Source: Lachnospiraceae bacterium
GTDB taxonomy: Bacteria > Bacillota > Clostridia > Lachnospirales > Lachnospiraceae
Direction: 5' to 3'
Assembly: GCA_021770755.1 (NCBI GenBank)
Contig: JAETQI010000003.1
Coordinates: 103,652-167,651, forward strand
Length of the DNA stretch: 64,000 nt
A program made the position numbers and the translations under genes. The notes below the pieces were generated by a model. It made no database searches, was not told where the DNA came from, and was given only the letters and a program-made list of their open reading frames with translations. Below are positions 47,775-57,431 of the stretch, one piece after another; the first letter of the stretch is position 1; each line of letters starts with the position of its first letter.

Positions 47775-50132
47775 ATGGATATCAGAGAGAGACAAAAAGA
47801 CGGCAAACAAAACCGTACCGTACTTTGGTATGACAAGCCTGCGGCGGACTGGAATGAGGCGCTTCCGATCGGTAACGGCAGGATCGGCGGCATGGTGTTC
47901 GGGAACGTTGGCTGTGAGCGGATCCAGGTCAATGAGGATACCGTATGGTACGGCGGTCCCATGGACAGGAATAATCCCAGCGCAAAAGAGAAGCTGCCCG
48001 AGATACGCAGGCTGATCCTGTCGGGAAGGATCCATGAGGCGGAACGGCTCTGTAAGCAGGCGATCGGCGGCACGCCGTCCGGCATGCGGATCTATCAGAC
48101 GCTCGGGGATATCACGGTCGAATATGATCTGGGAGGCGCGGCCTGTGCGGAGGCGGTCAGCGAGTACGAGAGAGGGTTGAATGTGGGCGAGGCGGTCAGC
48201 TACACGCACTTTCGGCTGGACGACACGGCGTATGACCGGGAGATCTTCATGTCGGCGCCCGATGATGTGTGTGTGATGCATCTGACTGCCAGAGGGAAAA
48301 ATAAGATGAACCTCGAGATCATGCAGTCAAGGCACCATATTTATGAGTATTCGGAAAAGGTTTCGGCGGACAGTATCGTGCTCGGCGGGAATCTGGGACG
48401 CGACGGTCTGGATTATGCCATGATGTGCAGGGCGGCAAGTCCTGACGGAAAGATCGAGGTGATCGGCGAGAGCCTTGTCATTCGTGACGCTGCGGAGGTC
48501 TGCCTGTACTGGAGCGCGCTGACGACATACCGGCTGCAGGTTAGTGTCAGTGATGGATCAGACGAGAGGCAGGGCGGTAGTCTGACGGAGAGTCTTGTGA
48601 AGAAGAAGGCGCTGAGGGAAGCGCTTGCGGCAAAGCTTGCGAAAGCGGCTTTAAAAAGTTATGGTGAGCTTAGGAAAAGCCATGTGGATGATTACAGGTC
48701 GTATTTTGACAGGATGTCCCTGACATTTGACCTGGATACAGACGCTGTCTGCACTGCCCGGAAAATGACGGATCAATGCCTGTCAGCAGTCGCGGACGGC
48801 AAAACGGACTTAAGTCTGGAACAGTTGTATTTTAATTTTGGCAGGTATCTGCTCATTAGCTGCAGCCGTCCGGGAACACTGCCGGCGACCCTGCAGGGGC
48901 TGTGGAACAAGGATATGGAAGCGCCGTGGGATGCGAAGTTTACGATCAATATCAACACGGAGATGAACTACTGGCCTGCGGAGTCCTGTGATCTGGGGGA
49001 CTGTCACCTGCCGCTTTTTGACCTGCTGAAAAAGATGCTGCCCAACGGCAGGAGGACTGCCGAAGTTATGTACGGGTGCCGGGGGTTTGTGGCACACCAC
49101 AACACGGACATCTGGGGGGATACAGCGCCGCAGGATCTGTGGATCCCCGGCAGCTTCTGGGTGATGGGAGCCGCATGGCTCTGCACGCACATATGGACAC
49201 ATTACGAGTATACGGGCGATGAGGGCTTCCTGCGGGAAATGTTTCCGGTCATGCGGGAGGCGGCTCAGTTTTTCCTGGATTTCTGCATCGAATATGAGAT
49301 CGATGGCAGGACGTATCTGTGTACCTGTCCGAGCGTGTCGCCGGAGAATACTTTTCTATTGCCAAACGGCGAACAGGGCGCAAATTCGGTCGGCGTGACG
49401 ATGGACAACCAGATCCTGCGGGACCTATTCAGTCAGTGCAACCGGGCGGCAGAGGTGCTCGGCGTGTCCGATGAGCTTGACAGACAGATCGCCAGAGCGT
49501 GTGAGCGGCTGATCCCCACGCGCATCGGGAGCGACGGCAGGATCCTGGAGTGGTGCGAGGAGTATGAGGAGAAGGAGCCCGGGCACAGACATATCTCGCA
49601 TCTGTACGGACTGCATCCGTCGGATCAGATCACAAGGGACGGTACACCGGAGCTTGCAGAGGCGGCAGAACGCACGCTGCAGAGGCGCCTGGAGGGCGGC
49701 GGCGGACATACCGGCTGGAGCCGCGCATGGATCATGAACCACTATGCGAAGCTCTGGGACGGGGAGAGGGCGCACGAGCACCTGCGTCAGCTTTTTATAA
49801 AGTCGACGCTGCCCAATCTCTTTGACAATCACCCGCCCTTTCAGATCGACGGGAATTTCGGTTCGATCGCGGCGATGGTCGAGATGCTGGTGCAGAGCAA
49901 TACGGACCGGATCGTTCTGCTGCCGGCACTGCCTGCAGTGTGGCGGAGCGGAAAAATAACAGGTGTCAGGGTTCGCGGGAATGCGCGCATGGATATCGTG
50001 TGGAGAAATGGAGCGCTTGAAAAGGCGCGGATCTGCAGTGGGTGCGACACGGTGAGAACATTTGTTTATCATAGCAGACGCACGGAACGGACACTGCAAA
50101 AGAACATATGGACAGAAATAATATTTTCATGA
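47775..50132 (+). CDS. GH95 alpha-L-fucosidase family glycosidase
   Basis: 785 residues. The N-terminal beta domain has the family start (LWYDKPAADWNEALPIGNGR, then VNEDTVWYGGP). The (alpha/alpha)6 barrel shows the two Asn in ININTEMNYWPAE, the catalytic Glu in EWCEEYEEKEPGHRHISHL, and Asp in PPFQIDGNFGSIAAM. GH95 enzymes release alpha-1,2-fucose (or alpha-galactose) by inversion. No signal peptide is seen, so it works on imported oligosaccharides, typical of gut Firmicutes. Start at 47775, with AGAGGAAAG upstream; ATG 47757 is possible but lacks a site. Confidence 0.92.
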   Translation: MDIRERQKDGKQNRTVLWYDKPAADWNEALPIGNGRIGGMVFGNVGCERIQVNEDTVWYGGPMDRNNPSAKEKLPEIRRLILSGRIHEAERLCKQAIGGTPSGMRIYQTLGDITVEYDLGGAACAEAVSEYERGLNVGEAVSYTHFRLDDTAYDREIFMSAPDDVCVMHLTARGKNKMNLEIMQSRHHIYEYSEKVSADSIVLGGNLGRDGLDYAMMCRAASPDGKIEVIGESLVIRDAAEVCLYWSALTTYRLQVSVSDGSDERQGGSLTESLVKKKALREALAAKLAKAALKSYGELRKSHVDDYRSYFDRMSLTFDLDTDAVCTARKMTDQCLSAVADGKTDLSLEQLYFNFGRYLLISCSRPGTLPATLQGLWNKDMEAPWDAKFTININTEMNYWPAESCDLGDCHLPLFDLLKKMLPNGRRTAEVMYGCRGFVAHHNTDIWGDTAPQDLWIPGSFWVMGAAWLCTHIWTHYEYTGDEGFLREMFPVMREAAQFFLDFCIEYEIDGRTYLCTCPSVSPENTFLLPNGEQGANSVGVTMDNQILRDLFSQCNRAAEVLGVSDELDRQIARACERLIPTRIGSDGRILEWCEEYEEKEPGHRHISHLYGLHPSDQITRDGTPELAEAAERTLQRRLEGGGGHTGWSRAWIMNHYAKLWDGERAHEHLRQLFIKSTLPNLFDNHPPFQIDGNFGSIAAMVEMLVQSNTDRIVLLPALPAVWRSGKITGVRVRGNARMDIVWRNGALEKARICSGCDTVRTFVYHSRRTERTLQKNIWTEIIFS

Positions 50133-50159
50133 AAATGCAGGATATGGAGGAAAATACGT

Positions 50160-51020
50160 ATGAAATTCAATTTCAGGGAGGATGCGAAGCGGATCGTCGT
50201 CATCTGTCTGGCATCGGTGATCATGGCGTTGAACATTAAGACTTTTGTGCGGACCGGCGGTCTGTATCCGGGCGGCGCGACGGGACTCACGCTGCTGATC
50301 CAGCGGGTTGTTGAGATGTTTTTTGGATTTGAGCTTCCGTATACATTGATCAATCTTTTGCTGAATCTGATACCGATTTATATCGGTTTCCGGTTCATCG
50401 GCAAAAAATTTACGCTCTATTCCTGTCTGTGCATCATGCTGACCAATATACTGACGGATGTCCTGCCGTCGCAGGCGATCGTCTATGATACGCTGCTGAT
50501 CAGCGTGTTTGGCGGGATCATCAACGGGTTTGCGATCAGCCTGTGTCTGATGATGAACGCCACGACAGGCGGAACGGATTTTATCAGTATCTTTCTGTCT
50601 GAAAAGACGGGCATGGATTCGTTCAATCTGATCCTTGGCTTTAACGCGATCCTCCTGGTGATCGCGGGATTGCTGTTTGGCTGGGAGAAGGCACTGTATT
50701 CGATCATATTCCAGTACGCGTCCACGCAGGTGCTGCGCACGCTCTTCAAACAATACCGCAAGCACACGCTGCTGGTGGTGACGAACCATGCAAGGCGGGT
50801 GTACGAGGTGATCGCGAAGAACAGCAACCACGGCGCCACGATCATCGAGGCGGAGGGGTCCTACGAACATCAGGAGCGCAAGATCGTGTACTCTGTCGTG
50901 TCGAGGGCGGAGTGCAAGGATATCATCAAGGGGATTAAGGAGGTCGATCCGAAGGCGTTTGTCAACGTCATCAACACACAGCAGATCTCGGGGCGCTTTT
51001 ACCAGAGACCTTACGAATAA
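50160..51020 (+). CDS. YitT-family membrane protein
   Basis: 286 residues: five to six membrane helices (residues about 10-185, with GGLYPGGATGLTLLIQR near the start and GGIINGFAISLCLMMNATTG in the middle), then a soluble DUF2179 domain (about 205-286) ending INTQQISGRFYQRPYE. Function of the family is not settled; small-molecule transport is often assumed. GGAGG lies ten bases before the ATG. Confidence 0.9.
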   Translation: MKFNFREDAKRIVVICLASVIMALNIKTFVRTGGLYPGGATGLTLLIQRVVEMFFGFELPYTLINLLLNLIPIYIGFRFIGKKFTLYSCLCIMLTNILTDVLPSQAIVYDTLLISVFGGIINGFAISLCLMMNATTGGTDFISIFLSEKTGMDSFNLILGFNAILLVIAGLLFGWEKALYSIIFQYASTQVLRTLFKQYRKHTLLVVTNHARRVYEVIAKNSNHGATIIEAEGSYEHQERKIVYSVVSRAECKDIIKGIKEVDPKAFVNVINTQQISGRFYQRPYE

Positions 51021-51021
51021 A

Positions 51022-51082
51022 ATGTGAAGAGAATTTCTAACCCTGTAAAATACACAGGGTAAGAAATTCTAAAACTTCACAT
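51022..51082. repeat. Long imperfect hairpin after the yitT-like gene
   Basis: Outer arms ATGTGAAG and CTTCACAT, middle arms AATTTCT and AGAAATT, and inner arms ACCCTGT and ACAGGGT fold into one 61-base stem-loop. There is no T run on either side. It could be a processed-RNA or repeat element rather than a terminator. Confidence 0.6.
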
Positions 51083-51085
51083 AAA

Positions 51086-51108
51086 AAGAACGCAAGTGCG
51101 GCGTTCTT
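51086..51108. repeat. Small hairpin preceding the 43-bp tandem repeat
   Basis: Arms AAGAACGC (51086-51093) and GCGTTCTT (51101-51108) with a seven-base loop. The right arm runs into the first copy of the tandem repeat. Confidence 0.6.
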
Positions 51109-51188
51109 CACGGGTTAGTAGAGGCGAGGAGGACGTAAGGGCAGTGTTCTTCACGAGTTAGTAGAGGCGAGGAGGATGCAAGAGCAGT
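51103..51188. repeat. Two tandem 43-bp copies upstream of the M3 peptidase gene
   Basis: Copy 1 (51103-51145) and copy 2 (51146-51188) share GTTCTTCACG, GTTAGTAGAGGCGAGGAGGA and a purine-rich end, differing at only a few positions. Each contains a ribosome-site-like GGCGAGGAGG but no usable start. The block ends 30 bases before the peptidase start codon. Confidence 0.8.
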
Positions 51189-51217
51189 TGCATAAAAATA
51201 TAAAGGAGTATAAGAAG

Positions 51218-52921
51218 ATGGAAGATTTCAAGTTTTCAACACTGGAGTACACGAGGCCGGACTGCGAGGGATTCGCGGCGTTTGCGGCAGAGACGAAGGA
51301 GCGCATCGAGAAGGCGGGTAGCTATGCGCAGGCGCGGGAAGCCATGCTGGCGTACGATGAGCGGGGAAAGGACTTCTCCACGACTTGTACGATCGTACAT
51401 GTGCGCCATACACTGGATACTACGGATGTGTTTTACGAGAAGGAGAATGAGTATATAGAAAATACATATCCAACGCTCATGCCCTCCTTTCTGGGAGTGA
51501 ATGAGGCGCTGATGAACAGCCCGTTCCGCGCGGATTTTGAAAAAGAATATGGAAAGCAGTTCTTTGTCAAGATGGATCTCTCAAAAAAGAAATTCTGCGA
51601 GGCGAACATTCCGCTGATGCAGCAGGAGGCAAAGCTCTGCAACGAGTATCAGAAGATCATGGCGACAGCGAAGATCCCGTTTGACGGCAAGGAGCTGAAT
51701 CTCTACGGCGTGCAGAAGTATTTTGAGCACGAGGACAGGGAGGTGCGCAAAGGAGCCGTCCGCGCTTACTCGGAATTTTATCACAAAAATGAGCCGCGCC
51801 TGGAAAAGATCTGGGATGAGCTGATCCGGATCCGGAACGAGATGGGACGCAATCTCGGCTATGAAAATTATATTCCGGTGGCTTATATGGAGCAGGGGCG
51901 CACCGATTACGGACAGAAGGAAGTGGAATCCTTCCGCGAGCAGGTGCACACGGTGCTCGTGCCGCTCTGCCAGAAGCTGTATGAGGCGCAGGCAAAGCGC
52001 CTCGGCGTGGAGGACTTTGCATTTTATGATGAGAAGCGCGTCTTCCCGGACGGCAACGCGGTTCCGGCGGGCGATGATGACTTCATGGTCAGCGAGGCCG
52101 CAAAGATGTACCATGAGATGAGTCCCGAGACAGGGGAGTTTATCGATTTTATGATCAGGCATGAGCTGATGGACTTGAAGAACAAGCCGGGTAAGGCGTC
52201 GACAGGATATATGACAGATCTGCCAAGCTACAAGGCGCCGTACGTGTTCTCCTGCTTTAATCAGACGATCTTCGACATGCAGGTGCTGACGCATGAGCTC
52301 GGGCATGCCTTTGCGGGATACATGGCGATGCGCAGCCAGCCGATCTCGGACTATTACTCGGAATCAACGGATATCGCGGAGATCCATTCCATGTCGATGG
52401 AGCAGTTTGCCTATCCGTATGCAGAGCGCTTTTTCGGGGATCAGGCAGACAAGTTCCGCTTTGCCCATCTGCAGGAGGCACTCACATTTGTGCCGTTTGG
52501 CGTGGCGGTCGACGAGTTCCAGCACATCTGTTATGCCAATCCCGGCCTGACGCCGAAGGAGAGGACGCTGGAGTGGAAAAAGCTCGAGGAGAAATATATG
52601 CCGTGGCGCGCGTATGAGCCGGACGGTTTCTTTGACAGGGGCGGGTACTGGTATCACAAGCTGCACATCTACCTCTATCCGATGTACTACATCAATTACA
52701 CGCTCACGACGATGGGCGCGATGGAGTTCAAGAAGAAGGAGCGGGAGGATCATGACAGCGCGTGGGCGGATTACTTAAACCTCTGTAAGTGCGGCGGCAG
52801 CATGAGCTATCTCGAGACACTGCGGTACGCCAACATCTCTGATCCGTTTGAGCCGGGCAGCGTGGCGCGCGCGGTCGGTGTGGCGCGCGACGAACTGATG
52901 GGCAGCCCGTTTATGGCGTGA
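51218..52921 (+). CDS. M3-family oligoendopeptidase (PepF-like)
   Basis: Zinc oligopeptidase of 567 residues that cleaves medium-sized peptides in the cytoplasm. The zinc site is HELGHAFAGYM (His359, Glu360, His363), with the third ligand Glu in TDIAEIHSMSMEQF, as in M3 enzymes. An N-terminal helical region of about 200 residues closes the substrate channel. Start chosen at 51218 with AAAGGAG upstream; a longer in-frame ATG at 51176 overlaps the tandem repeat. The leader holds two hairpins and a tandem repeat that may influence expression. Confidence 0.92.
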   Translation: MEDFKFSTLEYTRPDCEGFAAFAAETKERIEKAGSYAQAREAMLAYDERGKDFSTTCTIVHVRHTLDTTDVFYEKENEYIENTYPTLMPSFLGVNEALMNSPFRADFEKEYGKQFFVKMDLSKKKFCEANIPLMQQEAKLCNEYQKIMATAKIPFDGKELNLYGVQKYFEHEDREVRKGAVRAYSEFYHKNEPRLEKIWDELIRIRNEMGRNLGYENYIPVAYMEQGRTDYGQKEVESFREQVHTVLVPLCQKLYEAQAKRLGVEDFAFYDEKRVFPDGNAVPAGDDDFMVSEAAKMYHEMSPETGEFIDFMIRHELMDLKNKPGKASTGYMTDLPSYKAPYVFSCFNQTIFDMQVLTHELGHAFAGYMAMRSQPISDYYSESTDIAEIHSMSMEQFAYPYAERFFGDQADKFRFAHLQEALTFVPFGVAVDEFQHICYANPGLTPKERTLEWKKLEEKYMPWRAYEPDGFFDRGGYWYHKLHIYLYPMYYINYTLTTMGAMEFKKKEREDHDSAWADYLNLCKCGGSMSYLETLRYANISDPFEPGSVARAVGVARDELMGSPFMA

Positions 52922-52953
52922 CAGGGAAAATGTGAAAAACGGGAGGCACTGTT

Positions 52954-54531
52954 ATGGGAATCTATCTGAATCCGGACAACAACGGTTTCTGGGAATCGAC
53001 CCGCTCTGAGATCTATGTGGACAAGACCGGATTGATCGCATATACGAACAGATACATGAATACAGAACAAAAATATATGTGTGTCAGCAGACCGCGCCGT
53101 TTCGGAAAATCCATGACACTGAAAATGCTCAATGCCTACTATAGCTGCGGCTGTGACTCCCGGGATCTGTTCAGGGGGCGGAAAATAGAGGGTGATGAGA
53201 CTTTTGAGAAACATCTGAACCGGTATGATGTGATCTATCTAAATATGCAGCAGTTTCTGATCCGGGCAAGGAAGCAGGAGGTGATCGAATATCTGGAACG
53301 TGTTGTAGTAGAGGATCTCAGGGAAGAATATGGGGATTTGTTTTCGGAAACGATAATGGTTCTGGCGGAGGCGCTTGAGAGAATTTATGTCCGGACGAAG
53401 AGGAAGTTCATCTTTCTGGTCGATGAGTGGGACTGTGTGATGCGTGAGCGGCAGGAGTCTGAGGCGCTGCAGAAGCAGTATCTTGATTTTCTGCGGGATC
53501 TTTTGAAGGATCAGCCCTATGTCGCGCTCGCCTATATGACAGGAATCCTGCCGGTGAAAAAATACGGACAACACTCCGCGCTGAATATGTTTACAGAGTA
53601 CGCCATGACAGACCAGCGGGTATTGGAGGAGTATACTGGTTTTACCGAGATTGAGGTGAAAGCGCTGTGCGAAAGGTATGACATGGATTTTACCGAGATG
53701 GGGAGCTGGTATGACGGATATATGTTCAGGAAGTTTCATCATATCTATAATCCGAAGTCTGTGGTGGAGGCGATGCTCTGTCAGGGTTTTTCCAATTACT
53801 GGACCTCCACGGAAGTCTATGACGCGCTGAAGATCTATATGGACATGGACTTTGACGGTCTGCGGTCGGATATCGTGCACATGCTGGGCGGCAGGCATGT
53901 CACGGTGAACACGCGCAGTTTTAAGAATGATATGCGCACATTCGAGACGAAGGACGATGTGCTCACGCTGCTGGTCCATTTGGGATATCTCGCGTACGAC
54001 GCGGAGAGGAAGGAAGCTTTTATCCCGAACAAGGAGGTTTTAGAGGAGTTCGAGAACGCCATGAGTGTCGGCGGCTGGACGGAAGTCATGCGCGTGCTGA
54101 AGGCATCGGAGAAGCTTTTGGAAGACACGCTGGACGGTAATGCGGAGAATGTAGCGGATGCGCTTGACAGGGCGCACACGGAGGTATCTTCGATATTGAC
54201 CTACAATGATGAAAATTCTCTCGGGTGCTCAATTGGGCTTGCATACTACAGTGCGAGGAAATATTACAGATTCATACGCGAGTTTCCCACTGGAAAGGGC
54301 TTTGCGGACATCGTGTTTCTGCCGCTGCCGCACACAGACAAGCCGGCGCTTGTCGTCGAACTAAAGTACGGCAAAACTGCGGAAACGGCATTGCAGCAGA
54401 TCAAGGACAGGCAGTACACGCAGGCACTCGAGGGTTACAGCGGTGAGATCCTGCTTGTCGGGATCAGTTACAGCAGGGAAAACAGAGATAAAGCGCATAG
54501 CTGTGTGATCGAAAGAATACTGAAGCGATAA
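52954..54531 (+). CDS. AAA-ATPase-like/PD-(D/E)XK nuclease family protein
   Basis: 525 residues of the family with an N-terminal AAA-ATPase-like part and C-terminal DUF1703-type nuclease fold (PF09820/PF08011 style). The opening YVDKTGLIAYTNRYMN is followed by an ATP-site-like SRPRRFGKSMTLKM, a Walker B-like FIFLVDEWDCVM, and near the end VVELKYGKTAETALQQIKDR with the E-x-K of the nuclease core. These proteins occur in many copies in gut anaerobes and their function is not known. Preceded by GGGAGG; single gene with its own terminator. Confidence 0.88.
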   Translation: MGIYLNPDNNGFWESTRSEIYVDKTGLIAYTNRYMNTEQKYMCVSRPRRFGKSMTLKMLNAYYSCGCDSRDLFRGRKIEGDETFEKHLNRYDVIYLNMQQFLIRARKQEVIEYLERVVVEDLREEYGDLFSETIMVLAEALERIYVRTKRKFIFLVDEWDCVMRERQESEALQKQYLDFLRDLLKDQPYVALAYMTGILPVKKYGQHSALNMFTEYAMTDQRVLEEYTGFTEIEVKALCERYDMDFTEMGSWYDGYMFRKFHHIYNPKSVVEAMLCQGFSNYWTSTEVYDALKIYMDMDFDGLRSDIVHMLGGRHVTVNTRSFKNDMRTFETKDDVLTLLVHLGYLAYDAERKEAFIPNKEVLEEFENAMSVGGWTEVMRVLKASEKLLEDTLDGNAENVADALDRAHTEVSSILTYNDENSLGCSIGLAYYSARKYYRFIREFPTGKGFADIVFLPLPHTDKPALVVELKYGKTAETALQQIKDRQYTQALEGYSGEILLVGISYSRENRDKAHSCVIERILKR

Positions 54532-54577
54532 AAAAAGATGCGAAGCCGGATAGGATATCCGGCTTCGCATCTTTTTT
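54531..54577. terminator. Bidirectional terminator
   Basis: A 22-bp perfect inverted repeat (54531-54552 and 54556-54577) with a three-base loop, flanked by A's and T's, between the convergent AAA/nuclease and GH31 genes. Confidence 0.92.
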
Positions 54578-54586
54578 GTTACATAT

Positions 54587-56926
54587 TTAGAACATGATCT
54601 CGATCACGTTTGCGCCCTGGTCCGGCGTGACGATGGAATCATTGCCTTCGATCGTCAGGAAGCCGTTCACGGCATTTGCCGCGCGCATGTTCATCATGCG
54701 GATCGTGTAGGGTTTGCTGCCGTCGGCTGTCACGAGGATGCTGCGTCCCTGCCGCTTTACGCTGACGGAGAGTTCGACCGTGTTGTTCATGCCGTAGACC
54801 TCCGTGTCGATCTTGACGCCGTCGTGGATGGCGTATACGCGCAGTTCACAGCCGTCGGCGTAATCATAGTCAGGCCTGTCGTCATGGGCGCCAACCGCCA
54901 CGACGGAATTCTCGCGCACCATCAGCGGAATGCTCAGATAGCCGTGCTGCTCCTCGATCCATGTGCCGCCCCGGTATTCCTTGCCGGTGAAGAAGTTTGT
55001 CCAGATCCCCTGCGGCAGATAGTATTCCGCCCGGCTCTCGTCGTTGAAGATCGGTGCTACGAGCAGGCTGTCGCCGAGCATGTACTGCTTGTCGAGATAG
55101 TGGCAGGTCTTGTCCTTTGTGAACTCGAGCACCATGCTGCGCATGGTGGGGATCCCCTGCGTGGCGGCAGTGATCGCGGTCTTGTAGAGATAAGGCATTA
55201 GTCTGGCTTTCAGGCGTGTGAAGTAGCGCAGAACATCGACAGCTTCCTCGTCATAGACCCATGGTACACGGTAGGACTGGCTTCCATGAAGCCTGCTGTG
55301 TGAGGAGAGCAGACCGAAAGCCACCCAGCGCTTGTAGACGTCTGCCGTGGATGTGTGTTCAAATCCGCCGATGTCGTGCGCCCAGAAGCCAAAGCCCGAC
55401 ATGCACAGCGACAATCCGCCGCGCAGGCTCTCCTCCATGGACTCGTAGTCTGACCAGCAGTCGCCGCCCCAGTGCACGGGGAACTTCTGACCGCCGACGG
55501 TTGCCGAGCGGGCAAAGAGCACTGCCTGTCCTTTGCCGCGCTTTCTCTCGAGCAGCTCGTAGACACATTTGTTGTACAGGTACGTGTAATAGTTGTGCAT
55601 TTTTCTCGGGTCAGAACCGTCATAGTAGACAGCGTCTGTCGGGATCCGCTCGCCAAAGTCCGTCTTGAAGCAGTCGACACCCATGTCGAGCAGGATCTCG
55701 AGTTTGTCCTGGAACCATTTCCATGCGGCAGGGTTTGTGAAATCCACGATCGCCATGCCGGGCTGCCACATATCCCACTGCCATACCTGACTGTTGGGAC
55801 GCCTGATGAAGTAGCCCTTTTCCATGCCTTCCCTGAATAAAACGGATTCCTGGCCGATGTACGAGTTGATCCACACACAGATGTTCAGCCCTTTGTCCTT
55901 GATGCGTTTCAGCATGCCGGCGGGATCCGGGAATACCCTGCTGTCCCACAGAAAATCGCTCCAGTGGAACTCCTTCATCCAGAAACAGTCAAAATGAAAC
56001 GTCCGGAGCGGGATCCCTCTGTCGAGCATGCCGTCGACAAAGCTCATGACCGTCTCCTCGTCATAGTCTGTCGTGAACGAGGTGGACAGCCACAGCCCAA
56101 AAGTCCACGGTGCGGGAAGCCCGGGCTTTCCTGTGATATCCGTGTATCGTCTGAGGACGTCCTTCATCCCGGGACCGTCGATCAGGAAGTAGTCCAGATA
56201 GGTGCCTCCGACGGAAAACTCAGCTTTTGTGACCATTTCGGTGCCGATCTCAAACTCCACGTTCTCCGGATGGTTTACGAGGACGCCATAGCCCTTGCTC
56301 GATATATAAAATGGAATGTTCTTGTAACACTGCTCCGTGCTGGTGCCGCCGTCCGCGTTCCAGATCTTCACGCTCTGACCGTTTTTGACAAACGGGGTGA
56401 ACCGCTCGCCGAGACCGTAGATCTTCTCGTCGACGCCGATGCCAAGCTGCTGGCGCATGTAAGTGTCGTGGTTGTCTCCCCTGTCGTAAGCCATTCCGCG
56501 CCAGTCCGTCTTCATCAGGGCGAGATCCTTTGCCCGGGACTCCGTGATCAGCCTGCCGTTTCGCGTGTAGCGCATGTACCAGTTGGCCTTGCCGATCTCG
56601 AGGGCGAGGGAACCGCTGTAGATGATGATGCGTTCCTCGTTCTCGTCCGCCCTGAGCGGTCTGGCAGCAGCGTTGAGCTCAAACGCCGGGCTGGTGCTGA
56701 CTGCGCCAAGGTGATGGTAAGTCTGTACACGGATGACTTCGTCCATCGGAGTTGTGATGACCAGCGTCAGATTGATGCCGCCGAGTGTGTCGCCTCTGTG
56801 GTTGATGCGTGTTGTTGGGGCGCAGACCGTCACCTTGTCCGCCTCAACTTTTGTAAAGTATGCCTGCTGTGGTGCGAAGCATTCACAGCCTTCCTGCTGG
56901 AGCCAGCAGCCGTTACTGAATTTCAT
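54587..56926 (-). CDS. GH31 alpha-xylosidase (YicI-like)
   Basis: 779 residues. An N-terminal beta-sandwich is followed by the catalytic barrel with the nucleophile Asp423 in CFKTDFGERIP, the acid/base Asp in HWGGDCWSDYESM, and further barrel motifs GLWLSTSFTTDYDEETV and FHFDCFWMKEFHW, then C-terminal beta domains. The sequence is closest in style to alpha-xylosidases that release xylose from xyloglucan oligosaccharides, although alpha-glucosidase activity cannot be excluded. No signal peptide, so it acts on imported sugars. AAGAGG precedes tandem ATGs; the second (56926) has the better spacing. Confidence 0.9.
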   Translation of the reverse strand: MKFSNGCWLQQEGCECFAPQQAYFTKVEADKVTVCAPTTRINHRGDTLGGINLTLVITTPMDEVIRVQTYHHLGAVSTSPAFELNAAARPLRADENEERIIIYSGSLALEIGKANWYMRYTRNGRLITESRAKDLALMKTDWRGMAYDRGDNHDTYMRQQLGIGVDEKIYGLGERFTPFVKNGQSVKIWNADGGTSTEQCYKNIPFYISSKGYGVLVNHPENVEFEIGTEMVTKAEFSVGGTYLDYFLIDGPGMKDVLRRYTDITGKPGLPAPWTFGLWLSTSFTTDYDEETVMSFVDGMLDRGIPLRTFHFDCFWMKEFHWSDFLWDSRVFPDPAGMLKRIKDKGLNICVWINSYIGQESVLFREGMEKGYFIRRPNSQVWQWDMWQPGMAIVDFTNPAAWKWFQDKLEILLDMGVDCFKTDFGERIPTDAVYYDGSDPRKMHNYYTYLYNKCVYELLERKRGKGQAVLFARSATVGGQKFPVHWGGDCWSDYESMEESLRGGLSLCMSGFGFWAHDIGGFEHTSTADVYKRWVAFGLLSSHSRLHGSQSYRVPWVYDEEAVDVLRYFTRLKARLMPYLYKTAITAATQGIPTMRSMVLEFTKDKTCHYLDKQYMLGDSLLVAPIFNDESRAEYYLPQGIWTNFFTGKEYRGGTWIEEQHGYLSIPLMVRENSVVAVGAHDDRPDYDYADGCELRVYAIHDGVKIDTEVYGMNNTVELSVSVKRQGRSILVTADGSKPYTIRMMNMRAANAVNGFLTIEGNDSIVTPDQGANVIEIMF

Positions 56927-57089
56927 CATTACCTCTTTTCTGCGCCGGTTCGATATAGAAGTGTGTCCTTGCGGTATGAGAATACTGCACCCGGCACTGT
57001 GCAGATGTCAGATCTATATGTATCATACCATATATTGCCGGAAAGGAAATGAAATAATTAGATTTTTTTAGCAGTATTTTTTAAATAAG

Positions 57090-57119
57090 TTGGTCAAAAT
57101 CGCTGATGTGTGGTAAAAT
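57090..57119 (+). promoter_or_regulatory. Promoter of the BrnT/BrnA-like pair
   Basis: TTGGTC (57090-57095), 18-base spacer, TAAAAT (57114-57119), 30 bases before the toxin start. Confidence 0.5.
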
Positions 57120-57149
57120 AATCATAAATACGGTTCGGAGGAAATATGA

Positions 57150-57431
57150 TTGACATTTGAGTGGGATGAAGATAAAAATAAGATCAACCTGGAAAAGCAT
57201 GGTATTGATTTTGAGACTGCGATATTGGTGTTCAATGATATGCAAAGAATTGAAATCTTTGATTTAGAGCATAGTGTAGAAGAAGATTGATATAATACGA
57301 TCGGAATGGTAAACGATGTTCTGTTTGTGGTTTATACAGAACGAAAAGACAACATTCGTCTGATATCAGCCAGATTGGCAACGAAGACAGAGAGGAGCAT
57401 TTACTATGATCAGGACAGTTACTTTGGATAG
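57150..57431 (+). pseudogene. BrnT-like toxin gene broken by an in-frame TGA
   Basis: From the TTG at 57150 (GGAGG eight bases upstream) the frame reads TFEWDEDKNKINLEKHGIDF, the typical BrnT start, and continues to EHSVEED where TGA at 57288-57290 interrupts. The same frame then gives YNTIGMVNDVLFVVYTER and IRLISARLATKTERSIYY, the normal BrnT second half, up to TAG at 57429-57431. Family members have Arg at the stop position (DRYNTIG type), so a single C-to-T change of CGA explains it. Total 93 codons, normal length. RNase activity is probably lost. Confidence 0.85.

Noticed and set aside
57288..57290. Selenocysteine codon in the BrnT-like gene
   Set aside because: No SECIS-like hairpin follows, BrnT toxins are not selenoproteins, and family members have Arg here.
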